From contig CAZFOY010000009.1 in NCBI GenBank assembly GCA_964520865.1, forward strand, positions 8,435-72,434: DNA of 64,000 nucleotides, read 5' to 3'. The notes under the pieces were generated by a model. It was not told where the DNA came from and made no database searches. It saw only the letters and a list, made by a program, of their open reading frames with translations. This DNA comes from CAVQCT01 sp964520865 (lineage in GTDB: Bacteria; Zixibacteria; MSB-5A5; GN15; FEB-12). Each line of letters opens with the position of its first letter. The stretch's first letter is position 1. Shown piece by piece: positions 51,155 through 60,300 of this stretch. The position numbers were made by a program, and so were the translations under genes.

Positions 51155-52511
51155 TTTGTAATACCTCTCTGGTAGAAGCTGTTGTTTTTACCCGGTCGGC
51201 GATTTCGTAGCCGACCAACCAAACGATTCCCTTCGTGTCGCAGACTACCGGTATCTCGTCGCGCAGAAAGCGGTCGACCTTCCGATCGGTCAGGTAGTCG
51301 CCGACTTTTTTGGTTCCACGCATTCCGAGCGGACTGAATCGGTCGCCGGATCGGATATTGCGCACCATCAGCGGCGGGTAAATCGATGAATTATCGAGGC
51401 TGACTTTGAGACTTCGCCGCTGCTTTCCTATACGGTCGGTGTAATGTAATATCTTTATGCTGAAAATCAACCCCGCGCTCGGCAGATCTGTGGTCTCACC
51501 CGGCTCAAGATTCTTCTCGAATCTCTTCTGCCCACGGCGGAAGACGAGAAGTTGCCCGCTCTCCACAACCGCCTGAATTTTGCCCGGAAGCGAAAGTCCC
51601 TTCTTTCCTCCGAGCACGAGCTCTTCAAGACGCTTGACCGACGATAGGTCGGGTGGAGTATGATCAGATGAAGCTGTTAGAAGACAATGCCTTAAGAGTC
51701 GCAGGCGCAACCAGGCAGGTTGCTTCACAACCTCCTCAACCGCAAGTTTCAGCTTTCCGCCGGGGGTCATGGAGCCGAGCCGACGGAATTTGCGCATCAT
51801 CACACCATGGAGATACTCGTTCTCGATTCCCGCAGTGGCGGCAAGATTGAGAAGGGCCGATTCCACCGAAGGGTTGAGGTTCTCTCGGATCTCCGGAAGT
51901 AAGTTGTTGCGGATATAATTCCGGGCGTAGTCGACCTCCGAGTTGCTCTGATCAGTGCAGAATTCAAGTTTGCGGACAGCCAGATAGGCGAGGATGTCGG
52001 AGCGGCGGAGACGAAGCAGCGGCCGAATGATCTTTCCCCGTTTGATCGGCATACCGCCGAGGCCAGTCAAACCGGTACCTCGGAGGATGCGGAACAGCAC
52101 CGTCTCAGCTTGATCGTCGGCATGGTGACCCAGCGCAATTTTGTCGAACGAATGCACTGCGGCGAGCTTTTCGAAGATTTCGTAGCGGTAGTCACGGGCG
52201 GTTTCTTCGATCCCGTGCTTCTGCTTCTTCGCCAACCCGGGGATATCTACCGACTCCAGATGAAAGTCTACCTTCAAACTCCGGCATAGTTCGGCGCAAA
52301 ATTTCTCCTCCTGAGCAGCGGCGCGCTTCCTGATCTGATGATTGATGTAGACGGCCGAAAGCGATAGTCCAAACTCCTGGCGCAGCTTTGTGAGTATATG
52401 CAGGAGTGCAACCGAATCCGGGCCACCGGATAGTGCAATCAGCACCCGATCACCCTCAGCGAGCAGGTGCTGCTCGTCGACGGTCGCTTTCACGATCTTG
52501 AGCTGAGTCAT
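51111..52511 (-). CDS. tilS: tRNA(Ile)-lysidine synthase
   Basis: A 466-residue enzyme that converts C34 of the CAU-anticodon tRNA(Ile) to lysidine so that it reads AUA. The N-terminal PP-loop ATPase motif is A-L-S-G-G-P-D-S-V-A-L, with H-H-A-D-D-Q-A-E-T later; the middle and C-terminal TilS domains (S-G-D-R-F-S-P-L-G-M ... G-D-Y-L-T-D) follow. I prefer the ATG at 52511 (M-T-Q-L-K-I-V-K) because 23 extra upstream residues from 52580 are not conserved. Operon with hpt and ftsH. Confidence 0.93.
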   Translation of the reverse strand: MTQLKIVKATVDEQHLLAEGDRVLIALSGGPDSVALLHILTKLRQEFGLSLSAVYINHQIRKRAAAQEEKFCAELCRSLKVDFHLESVDIPGLAKKQKHGIEETARDYRYEIFEKLAAVHSFDKIALGHHADDQAETVLFRILRGTGLTGLGGMPIKRGKIIRPLLRLRRSDILAYLAVRKLEFCTDQSNSEVDYARNYIRNNLLPEIRENLNPSVESALLNLAATAGIENEYLHGVMMRKFRRLGSMTPGGKLKLAVEEVVKQPAWLRLRLLRHCLLTASSDHTPPDLSSVKRLEELVLGGKKGLSLPGKIQAVVESGQLLVFRRGQKRFEKNLEPGETTDLPSAGLIFSIKILHYTDRIGKQRRSLKVSLDNSSIYPPLMVRNIRSGDRFSPLGMRGTKKVGDYLTDRKVDRFLRDEIPVVCDTKGIVWLVGYEIADRVKTTASTREVLQIEVAQRPEHQHEAV

Positions 52512-52576
52512 GGGTGCAAGATACGGATTCAGCCTGTTCAGGCGACAAAAAACTGACTTCTCCCCCGTCATCAGGT

Positions 52577-52604
52577 GCAAATAAGAGACCCGCCGAAGCG
52601 GGTC
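52577..52604 (-). terminator. Probable intrinsic terminator of the dockerin protein gene
   Basis: On the minus strand GACCCGC and GCGGGTC (52604-52587) form a 7-bp stem with a TTCG loop, followed by TCTTATTT. It is about 35 nt after the stop at 52637 and before the tilS start. Confidence 0.65.
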
Positions 52605-52636
52605 CCGTGTACGAAATCGAAAAATATGTGACGCTA

Positions 52637-55225
52637 TCAGAAGGTCTTCTCGATCAGTACCATCAGATCACTAATGTCGATTGTCCCATCTTTGTTCAGG
52701 TCCGCAACGCCCAGATCGGCTGGTGCGGGACCGTCGGCAAAGAAATAGTCAACCATGTTGATCACATCGCTTATGTCGACAGATCCATCGAGATTGAGGT
52801 CGCCCCTCAAGTGTCCGATAAACCGGACCGAATCGATGATCTCGAACGACTGACCATCGGTCAGCTGACCCGTTACCATGACTTCCAGATAGCTGGTGTC
52901 GTAGAACGGCACTTGCCGGCGTACGAAATCACGGACGTCGTACTGACATTGGACCACCTGCCCGATGAAGCCCGGGTACGAGGCGACAACGGAAATGTCA
53001 TCCGGAATCGCACCGTCAAGGACACGTACTGAAGACAGATCTACGTCCGCAGCTGTGTAGTTGCCGCCGAAATTGCCGAACCGCACATATCCCGGAACGG
53101 GGCGAATGATGTTCGCGTCGAAAGTATGGAATGTCGACGGATCGTAGATGGCCGTTTCCTGAATGTTCGGTTGACAGTCGGCGACATGAATGTTGAACTG
53201 CTGTGAAACCGTATCGACACCGTCGGTCGCGTAAGCAGTCAGCGAATAATCGCCGGCCTGAGAGAGATCCGGTGTGAAGGTGAACGTCCCGTCGCCGTTG
53301 CCGTGATCGTCAAACTGCATATTGGGTGCCAGTGGCGTCACATACAGCTCCAACGGATCACCATCGGGATCAGTCGCATGAAATATCGCACTTATGGTAT
53401 CACACTCGGTGATAGAGAAATCGCCGATTTCGAACAACTGCGGCGGATGATTCGGCAACACCGTTAGGTTGACCACGGTGAAGGCGTTGTCGCCACCGGG
53501 CGGAAGCGGCTGCCAGTCAATGTGGATCGTGTCCTGATAGTCTCCCGGGGTCAAACCGACCGCACTGACCCTGACCTGGAAAGAGTCCGGAGCCGTGCCG
53601 GTTGAATCAAACAGGTGCACCCACGATTCAGCGTGGCCTGCTTCCCAGGTAACGGGATAGCCGTTCTGCTCAGTAATCAACACCGTTGCCGGCGGAGAAT
53701 CGGCTTGACCGTACGTCATCGTGAAGTTCAACTCGGCCGGGTCGGTGATAACGTGAACCGGCTGAACATCCTCGACGTGGATAGTGAACTGTTGTGACGA
53801 AGTATCGATGCCGTCGGTCGCATAAAACGTCAGCGGGTAGTCTCCCGCCTGAGTATAGTCAGGTTTGAACCTGAACATCAAATTGCCGTTGCCCATATCG
53901 TAGGCTGTCATATTATCAGCGAGCGGCACCAACCACAGCTCCAGCGGGTCGCCATCAGCGTCGGTCGCATGAGGATAGAATGTGAGGCTTCCTCCTTCGG
54001 GGATCGTCCAGTCAGATATATACGTAATAACAGGAGGGTGATTCGGAAGAATGGTCAATCTGACTACGGTCGAAGCACTGGATCCGTCCATCGGGTCCGG
54101 CTGCCAGCGCACGTACACCGTGTCCACATAGTCTCCGGGGGCCAGGCCGGCAGTGTCCGCCTGAATTGTGAAACTTCCCGGAGTCATGCCGGTTGAATCG
54201 GTAATTATGTGTACCCAGGATTGATTGTGTTCGGCCTGCCACGGTACGGTAAATCCATTGACTTCAGTAACTGAGACATCGTGCGGTCCCGGACTGCTGT
54301 GAGCGAATAAGACGGTATCAGCAATTTGGGTTGGATCGACAACCACGTACCTCGGTACGGAAACAACTTCGAATGTTACCCGCTCATAGATCGGGCTATT
54401 CTCGGCATCCGGTGACGCGATCGCGATTGAGTCAACATAGGTCCCCGGCGCCAGACCGGCATAGTTCACCGATGCCTGAATCGTTGCCGGTGTCGTCAAA
54501 GTACCGTAGGAGAGATGGAGCCATCCCGCATTCTCCGAGACTGTGAAATTGATATTCTCTCCTGCTGCTGTCGAAACATCGAACGACTGCTCAGACGGAT
54601 TGGGACCGATTTCCGGCGCCGTAAAGTTGAGTTCAGTCGGACTCAGAGTCAACGTCGGAGGCGGAGCCGCGTTCGGATCGTAGATCGTGTACACGTGCGG
54701 TCCATCCCAGCTCGGGAATACATCCGGTCCTCCCCATTTCCAGCGTCCGATCGGCGGATAATAGCTTGAATCAAGGACAATCGTTTTCCCGTGATATTGC
54801 GGGTCGATCGGCCCGATCGTTACGGTATATGACACTGAATTGAATCCGGCGGGAAGTCCTACGCTGTTTAGCGGGTTGTAGGAACCGCCAAAACCGACGG
54901 TATCAGCTGCCTGACCGTCGATACTGAAGCTGGCTATCGAATAGACCAGACTAAACATCTGAGGCCAGCCCAGAGGCAAGGTGTCGCCGACGGTCGTGCC
55001 CCATTGGGCTCCGTCGGGCGAGTATATCCGAAATCCGTTGGTGATCCCCGAATGATTATCGGCGTCGCCGGTCAATCGAACATAAAAGGTGATTTCCTGT
55101 CCGACCGGAATAGTATCCGGTGCATACAGACCATCGACATGGTCAAGAGTGATACTCTGTGTAACCCCTGTTCCTGCGAGTGCTGCGATCATGACGAGGC
55201 ACCCGGCAATTGCTCTCCAGTTCAT
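52637..55225 (-). CDS. Secreted multi-domain protein with BACON-like repeats and C-terminal dockerin
   Basis: An 862-residue exported protein. After the signal peptide comes a ~170-residue domain (L-D-H-V-D-G-L-Y-A-P-D-T-I-P-V-G-Q ... W-D-G-P-H) almost identical to that of the 57377 protein. Three BACON-like beta domains follow (about 195-290, 295-395, 500-590), interleaved with two cadherin/Ig-like domains (D-A-D-G-D-P-L-E-L and T-D-P-D-G-D-P-L-E-L). The last ~60 residues are a dockerin: two Ca2+-loop repeats, G-D-L-N-L-D-G-S-V-D-I-S-D and A-D-L-N-K-D-G-T-I-D-I-S-D. Dockerins bind cohesins on scaffold proteins (family knowledge). Own promoter and terminator. Confidence 0.88.
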   Translation of the reverse strand: MNWRAIAGCLVMIAALAGTGVTQSITLDHVDGLYAPDTIPVGQEITFYVRLTGDADNHSGITNGFRIYSPDGAQWGTTVGDTLPLGWPQMFSLVYSIASFSIDGQAADTVGFGGSYNPLNSVGLPAGFNSVSYTVTIGPIDPQYHGKTIVLDSSYYPPIGRWKWGGPDVFPSWDGPHVYTIYDPNAAPPPTLTLSPTELNFTAPEIGPNPSEQSFDVSTAAGENINFTVSENAGWLHLSYGTLTTPATIQASVNYAGLAPGTYVDSIAIASPDAENSPIYERVTFEVVSVPRYVVVDPTQIADTVLFAHSSPGPHDVSVTEVNGFTVPWQAEHNQSWVHIITDSTGMTPGSFTIQADTAGLAPGDYVDTVYVRWQPDPMDGSSASTVVRLTILPNHPPVITYISDWTIPEGGSLTFYPHATDADGDPLELWLVPLADNMTAYDMGNGNLMFRFKPDYTQAGDYPLTFYATDGIDTSSQQFTIHVEDVQPVHVITDPAELNFTMTYGQADSPPATVLITEQNGYPVTWEAGHAESWVHLFDSTGTAPDSFQVRVSAVGLTPGDYQDTIHIDWQPLPPGGDNAFTVVNLTVLPNHPPQLFEIGDFSITECDTISAIFHATDPDGDPLELYVTPLAPNMQFDDHGNGDGTFTFTPDLSQAGDYSLTAYATDGVDTVSQQFNIHVADCQPNIQETAIYDPSTFHTFDANIIRPVPGYVRFGNFGGNYTAADVDLSSVRVLDGAIPDDISVVASYPGFIGQVVQCQYDVRDFVRRQVPFYDTSYLEVMVTGQLTDGQSFEIIDSVRFIGHLRGDLNLDGSVDISDVINMVDYFFADGPAPADLGVADLNKDGTIDISDLMVLIEKTF

Positions 55226-55376
55226 AGCTCTTCCTCGCTTCGATAAATGGCTTTGGTTGTCCTGTGTTCACGCACCCACCACCTTGATTCCCTGATGATC
55301 ACAGCATGGCTGGAGCAGTGGCGCTCTGAGGTTCGAGGTTCCGCGCTCGTGCCTCGAATCATGTCGGTACACCAGT

Positions 55377-55405
55377 AATGTACTGAATCGCGGCGGATGT
55401 GTCAA
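55377..55405 (-). promoter_or_regulatory. Strong sigma70-type promoter for the dockerin protein gene
   Basis: On the minus strand TTGACA (55405-55400), 17-nt spacer, TACATT (55382-55377). The leader to the start at 55225 is about 145 nt and includes a CGAGG/CCTCG hairpin near 55333-55355. Confidence 0.75.
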
Positions 55406-55440
55406 CCTCAGAAAATGGTCAACACTGTCTCTCTTCCGCG

Positions 55441-56463
55441 TCAGGTGAGTACTTTGCTGAATGCTTCCAGCTTCTCGTTCGGGCCGAGCACGACGAGAAT
55501 ATCCTTCGCCTGAAGAACGGTTGAGGGCCCGGGACCGATATTCATATCCTGGCCGGCCTTCTTGATCCCGATGACTGTCACTCCATAGTCTTGTTTCAAG
55601 TTCGTCTCGACAAGTGTCTTACCCACATAGCGTGAATTATCGGGCACCATCATTTCTTCGATCGTAAGCCCGCCCTCACCGAGCGAGGTGGAGTGCATGA
55701 AGTCGACGACATTGGGGCGAAGCGAAGCCATGGCCATTCTGATTCCGCCCAAAACGTGCGGCGTCACGACATGATTCGCCCCGGCCCGTTTCAATTTCTT
55801 AACACCTTCCTCATAATCGGCCCGCGCGATGATATGCAAATCTCTGTTCATGTCTCGCGCCGTCAGCGTAAGATAAACGTTCTGAGCTTCGTCCGGCAGC
55901 GTGGAGATAAGCGTTTTGGCCTTGTCGATGCCGGCTCTCCTGAGCGTGTCATCCTCGGTGGCCTCGCCCTGCACGAACAGGAGTCCTTCGCGCTCGAGCA
56001 ATTGGATCGATTCGGCGTCTTTTTCAATAACGACAAAATCGACTTTCTTCTTCTGAAATTCCTTCGCTACCTGACGGCCGACTCTGCCGAAACCGGCGAT
56101 TATGAATTGACCGTTCATCTTGCTTATTTTGTTTTCCATTTTCCGTCTCCCAAAGATATCCCGAAAGTGCCCTTCGAGTACCAGTTCTCCGATTACGGAG
56201 GCCGTGAAGCCGGCCAGTGCGACGCCGACCAATATGAGGAATATGACGAAGATTCTGCCGAGCGGATGCAGTGGCGTGACTTCGCCGAACCCTACTGTCG
56301 ACAGCGTGATAACCGTCATATACAGAGCATCGATCGGATCCATCCCCTCGATTGTCATCAATCCGACCGTACCGAGAACGATGATGACCAGCATTCCGCC
56401 GAAGGCGACGGCCAGTTTCTGCGAGGTAGTGAGTCGATTCGAGCGGCTGTCGTATCCGTTCAT
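55441..56463 (-). CDS. Potassium channel with RCK/TrkA-N domain
   Basis: A 340-residue two-TM channel subunit of the MthK/Kch-like type. TM1 is near 15-38. The pore helix and filter are T-V-I-T-L-S-T-V-G-F-G-E-V, where T-V-G-Y-G-D is usual. TM2 is about 70-95. The cytoplasmic RCK domain has a Rossmann motif I-I-A-G-F-G-R-V-G-R-Q-V-A, and a C-terminal TrkA_C-like region (D-M-N-I-G-P-G-P-S-T-V-L-Q-A-K-D-I-L-V-V-L-G) follows. RCK domains gate in response to Ca2+ or nucleotides; TrkA_C domains can bind c-di-AMP, and a c-di-AMP synthase gene is in this window. Single gene. Confidence 0.92.
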   Translation of the reverse strand: MNGYDSRSNRLTTSQKLAVAFGGMLVIIVLGTVGLMTIEGMDPIDALYMTVITLSTVGFGEVTPLHPLGRIFVIFLILVGVALAGFTASVIGELVLEGHFRDIFGRRKMENKISKMNGQFIIAGFGRVGRQVAKEFQKKKVDFVVIEKDAESIQLLEREGLLFVQGEATEDDTLRRAGIDKAKTLISTLPDEAQNVYLTLTARDMNRDLHIIARADYEEGVKKLKRAGANHVVTPHVLGGIRMAMASLRPNVVDFMHSTSLGEGGLTIEEMMVPDNSRYVGKTLVETNLKQDYGVTVIGIKKAGQDMNIGPGPSTVLQAKDILVVLGPNEKLEAFSKVLT

Positions 56464-56566
56464 GCCCGAAAATTACTCCGCCCGGTGCACGCCACCAACA
56501 AAAAAACGCGGTCGGACAGACAGTTCCGAGGTGAAAAATCTATTGCATCGCTCGACGCGGTTTTAG

Positions 56567-56595
56567 TTGACTGATTTCGGACGATTCATTACTTA
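56567..56595 (+). promoter_or_regulatory. Promoter arrangement for a leaderless VanZ-like mRNA
   Basis: TTGACT (56567-56572), 17-nt spacer, TACTTA (56590-56595, weak -10), ending 7 nt before the ATG at 56603. No SD precedes the start. Confidence 0.45.
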
Positions 56596-56602
56596 GCACC
56601 CT

Positions 56603-57025
56603 ATGGTCAAACCTGACGGTTCCCTGAACCCATTCCGTAAGTTTCTCTACTATCATCTGCCGGTGATAGTATTCGCGGCTCTAATATTCCTTGTCTCTTC
56701 CATACCCAATCTGCGAACACCGAGAATAAGATTTCTCACGCTTGACAAGGTGGCCCATTTCATTGAGTATGCCGTTTTTTCCTTTCTGACGTTCCGCTCC
56801 TTCTCCAATTTCGGCAAATGGATGACGCCTACGCGGGCGATGCTGCTTTCCGGACTCTTTCTCTGTCTATTTGCGGCGCTGGACGAGTACCACCAGAGCT
56901 TCGTGAGAGGACGGACTTCCGACGTCTATGACCTGCTTACCGACGTAGCCGGCGCCTTTCTCGTCCTCCTGTATCTTCGCCTGCGTAACCGTCAGTCCGC
57001 CAAGATACAAGCCCCTGAGCAATAA
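56603..57025 (+). CDS. VanZ-like family membrane protein
   Basis: A 140-residue protein with four hydrophobic segments. It has the VanZ-family signature: I-F-L-V-S-S-I-P-N-L, then D-K-V-A-H-F-I-E-Y-A-V-F-S-F-L-T (His in the second helix), L-F-A-A-L-D-E-Y-H-Q-S-F-V-R-G-R and D-V-Y-D-L-L-T-D-V-A-G-A. VanZ-like proteins are widespread inner-membrane proteins of uncertain role, some linked to teicoplanin resistance. No further function can be stated here. Confidence 0.88.
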   Translation: MVKPDGSLNPFRKFLYYHLPVIVFAALIFLVSSIPNLRTPRIRFLTLDKVAHFIEYAVFSFLTFRSFSNFGKWMTPTRAMLLSGLFLCLFAALDEYHQSFVRGRTSDVYDLLTDVAGAFLVLLYLRLRNRQSAKIQAPEQ

Positions 57026-57047
57026 TTACGCAATCGGCCTAATTGGC

Positions 57048-57075
57048 TTGACTTTTGGGGATTTTTCTCTATATT
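57048..57075 (+). promoter_or_regulatory. Promoter of the large secreted protein gene
   Basis: TTGACT (57048-57053), 16-nt spacer, TATATT (57070-57075). The 12-mer TATATTAGGCTG here recurs at 5532-5543. Confidence 0.65.
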
Positions 57076-57081
57076 AGGCTG

Positions 57082-57376
57082 GTAAAAAAAGGCCCTTACT
57101 ATAGTGTGGGAGAAGGGCTTTTACGCCTGTTAGGTTTTACAAATCCTATTGGTCCAACAAGATTGGCTAAGTCTGAAAAGCAAAAGAATGATTTGAAGCG
57201 AACCATGTCGCGTCCGGCGGTCATTTGCCGCCGCTTGTCGAGTTCGAACGAGTTGTGGTATTCGCCCCAGCCGGGAGTTTCGCCTGAGTAATCGGTGCGC
57301 GATTTCTTCCGTGGACAATTCGTGTATTGAATGATTGAATAGCGTAAATCATAAACAATTTTGAGAGGGTATTTGT
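57082..57376 (+). promoter_or_regulatory. Long 5' leader (~295 nt) with terminator-like hairpin
   Basis: No gene is visible between the promoter and the start at 57377. Just after initiation GCCCTT (57092-57097) and AAGGGC (57113-57118) can pair and are followed by TTTT (57119-57122), a terminator-like element. A GGCGG/CCGCC hairpin lies near 57217-57233. The leader ends with a GAGAGGG SD. A regulatory leader is possible; no riboswitch class was recognised. Confidence 0.45.
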
Positions 57377-60300
57377 ATGAGGTCAAAACTATTACTTCTA
57401 TCCCTGGCAGTTCTATTATTTTCCTTTGGCATGGTCCAGGGACAGAGTCTGACACTTGACCATGTGGACGGCCTTTACGCGCCGGACACTATTCCCGTTG
57501 GTCAAACCGTGACCTTCTATCTCCGGATTACCAATAACGATTCCAATCATGGCGGAATCACCAACGGATTCCGGATATATTCACCCGATGGCGCCCAATG
57601 GGGTACCACCGTCGCTGACACCCTGCCGCTGAACTGGTCCCAGTGGTTTAGTCTGGTCTATTCGATAGCCCGCTTCAGTATCGACGGTCAGGGAGCCGAT
57701 ACCGTCGGATTTGGCGGATCCTACAATCCGCTTAACTCCGTCGGCCTTCCCGCTGGCTTTGATTCAGTATCGTATACTATAACGATTGGACCGATCGACC
57801 CTCAGTACAACGGTAAGACGATCGTTTTGGATTCCAGCTATTATCCGCCGATCGGTCGGTGGAAATGGGCCGGACCGGACGCCTTCCCGAGCTGGGACGG
57901 TCCCCATACGTTTACGATTTTCGATCCGAACGCAGTCCCCACCGGCAATCTTCAACTTTCTCCTGGTTCATTGAACTTCAGTGCCCAGGAAGGCGGAAGC
58001 AACCCGGCCGCTCAGAGTTTCAACGTGGCCGAAGCGGCCGCCGGCAATATTGCCTTCACCGCTTCGGAGACCGCACCCTGGTTTGGAATCTCCGCCACCA
58101 GCGGTACCACGCCCCAGGATATTTCGGTCAATGTTGATATCACCGGACTGGCGCCCGGAGATTATACTGATTCGATCATGATCAGCTCCACCGATGCGGC
58201 GAACTCTCCGCAATATGAAGTTATCAATCTCACCGTGACACCATCCCCCAAGAATCTGGTTGTCTCGCCGACACCTCTGAATTTCAACGCTATCGAGGGT
58301 GGCACAAACCCGGCTCAGCAGAGCTTCACGGTAAGCGAGCAGAGTGGTGCCGCTATATCTTTCACTGCCAACGAAACGGCTTCATGGTTCAGCCTCGCCG
58401 GAATAGCCGGAACGACGCCAGACGATATTCAGGTGAATGTCGACATCACCGGTCTGGCTCCCGGAACCTACACCGACTCGGTGGAAGTTGCCTCGGTTGA
58501 AGCGGACAACTCACCGGTGTACGAGGTTGTCAACCTGACGGTAGCGCCTTCGCCGAAGACGCTTGTCGTCGCCCCGACGAGTCTTGACTTCACCGCTCCT
58601 GAGGGCGGTCCAAATCCGTCAGCGAAGACGTTCAATGTTTCTGAGGAGGGTGGAGCGGCTATCGCCTACACGGCGTATCGAGCCCCCACCACCGGTGGAT
58701 GGATGACCCTTGCCGACTCTACCGGAACAACTCCGGGTTCGGTGACAGTCAATGTCGACGTTACAGGGTTGGCTGCCGGTACCTATCATGACACCGCATT
58801 TGTCATGTCCGGAGACGCTTCCAACGGGCCTCTCCCGGTGGTCGTCAATCTGACCGTCAACACGGTCGTAACCTACTCCCTCGTCGCTACTCCGGACACG
58901 CTCGACTTCACGACCACGGTTGGGACAAGTCCCGATCCTAAAGCGGTAGTCGTCACCGAATCGGGCGGTGGGAATATTGCGTACAACGCTACCAAGACCG
59001 CTCCGTGGCTCGCGCTGGCGGCCGGCACCGGGAATACTCCCGACAGCCTGATGGTGACAGTCGATGCCAGTTCGCTCGCGGTTGGAACCTATTCCGATAC
59101 GATTACGATAATCAGCGCTCAGGCCACCAACTCACCTTTGAAGGTAGTGGTCAGGCTTAGTGTAAATGAAATTCCGCCGGCCGTGTTGCTGGCAGCCTCT
59201 CCGGATTCGCTGGTCTTCACTGCCACCGTCGGAGGGGCCGATCCTGACACGATGTATTTCGACGTCAGCGAAGTAGGCGGCACCAATATCGAATTCAGCG
59301 TATCCGATACGACAAGTTGGTTCGATGAAGGCGGATTCACTTCGGGTACCACGCCGGCCACGGTTCCGGTCGCGGTGCATATCGGTTCATTGACCGAAGG
59401 CGACTATTACGGCGAGGTCATGGTATCGTCGGCCGCCGCCGGCAATTCTCCGATCTACGTACCGGTGTTTCTGCATCTTGTCGGCCAGCCGAACAACCCG
59501 CCGACATTCGTGACCGAAATACACGATACGACCATCACCGAGTGCGACACGCTCGATATGATGTTCACGGCTGAAGACATCGACGGTGACCCGGTCGTAC
59601 TGACCCTGGATACGCTCGTCGACAATATGACCTTCACTTCGGATTCGGCCGGTAACGGCGAGTTCGTTTTCACTCCGAGCTTCAGCCAGTCGGGCGTCTA
59701 CCCGCTGGCGATCCATGCCAGTGACGGTCATTCCGTAACGACCGCCACCTTCACCGTAACCGTGCTGGATTGCCAGCCCGGCACCGAAGGCGACACGGTG
59801 ACCGTAGCCACCGTCCCGGCCGTACCCGGTGCGCAGGTAACAGTTCAAGTCGATATCGCCAACCAGTGTAACGTGAGCGATATCAGCACTTATCTTGCCT
59901 GGACTTCAAGCTATCTCACCCTCGATTCGGCCAACTTCGCCGACTCGCGCATCGACAGCCTGACCGGAAAGTTCTTCAGCATTGACAACGATGCTCACAC
60001 GGTCAGCTTCGGGCAAATGTCCACGATGGACGAGATGGTCCCGAGCGGTTCGGGCAATTTGATCAACCTGTATTTCTCCCTCGCGGTGAATACTCCGGCC
60101 GATTTCTATTCGATCGATCTTTACGGCACGTTCCCGACCACTTACAATCCACAGTTCGTGCGCGATTGCGGAAGTGGTGACGAGACTGTCCAGCCGGTCT
60201 TCATACCGGGTGGAATCGTTGTCGATACGTCAGGAAACTACGTCTGCGGATATGTTGTCGATCCAGACGGTAACCCGGTCCCGGGTGCCACCGTCCAGCT

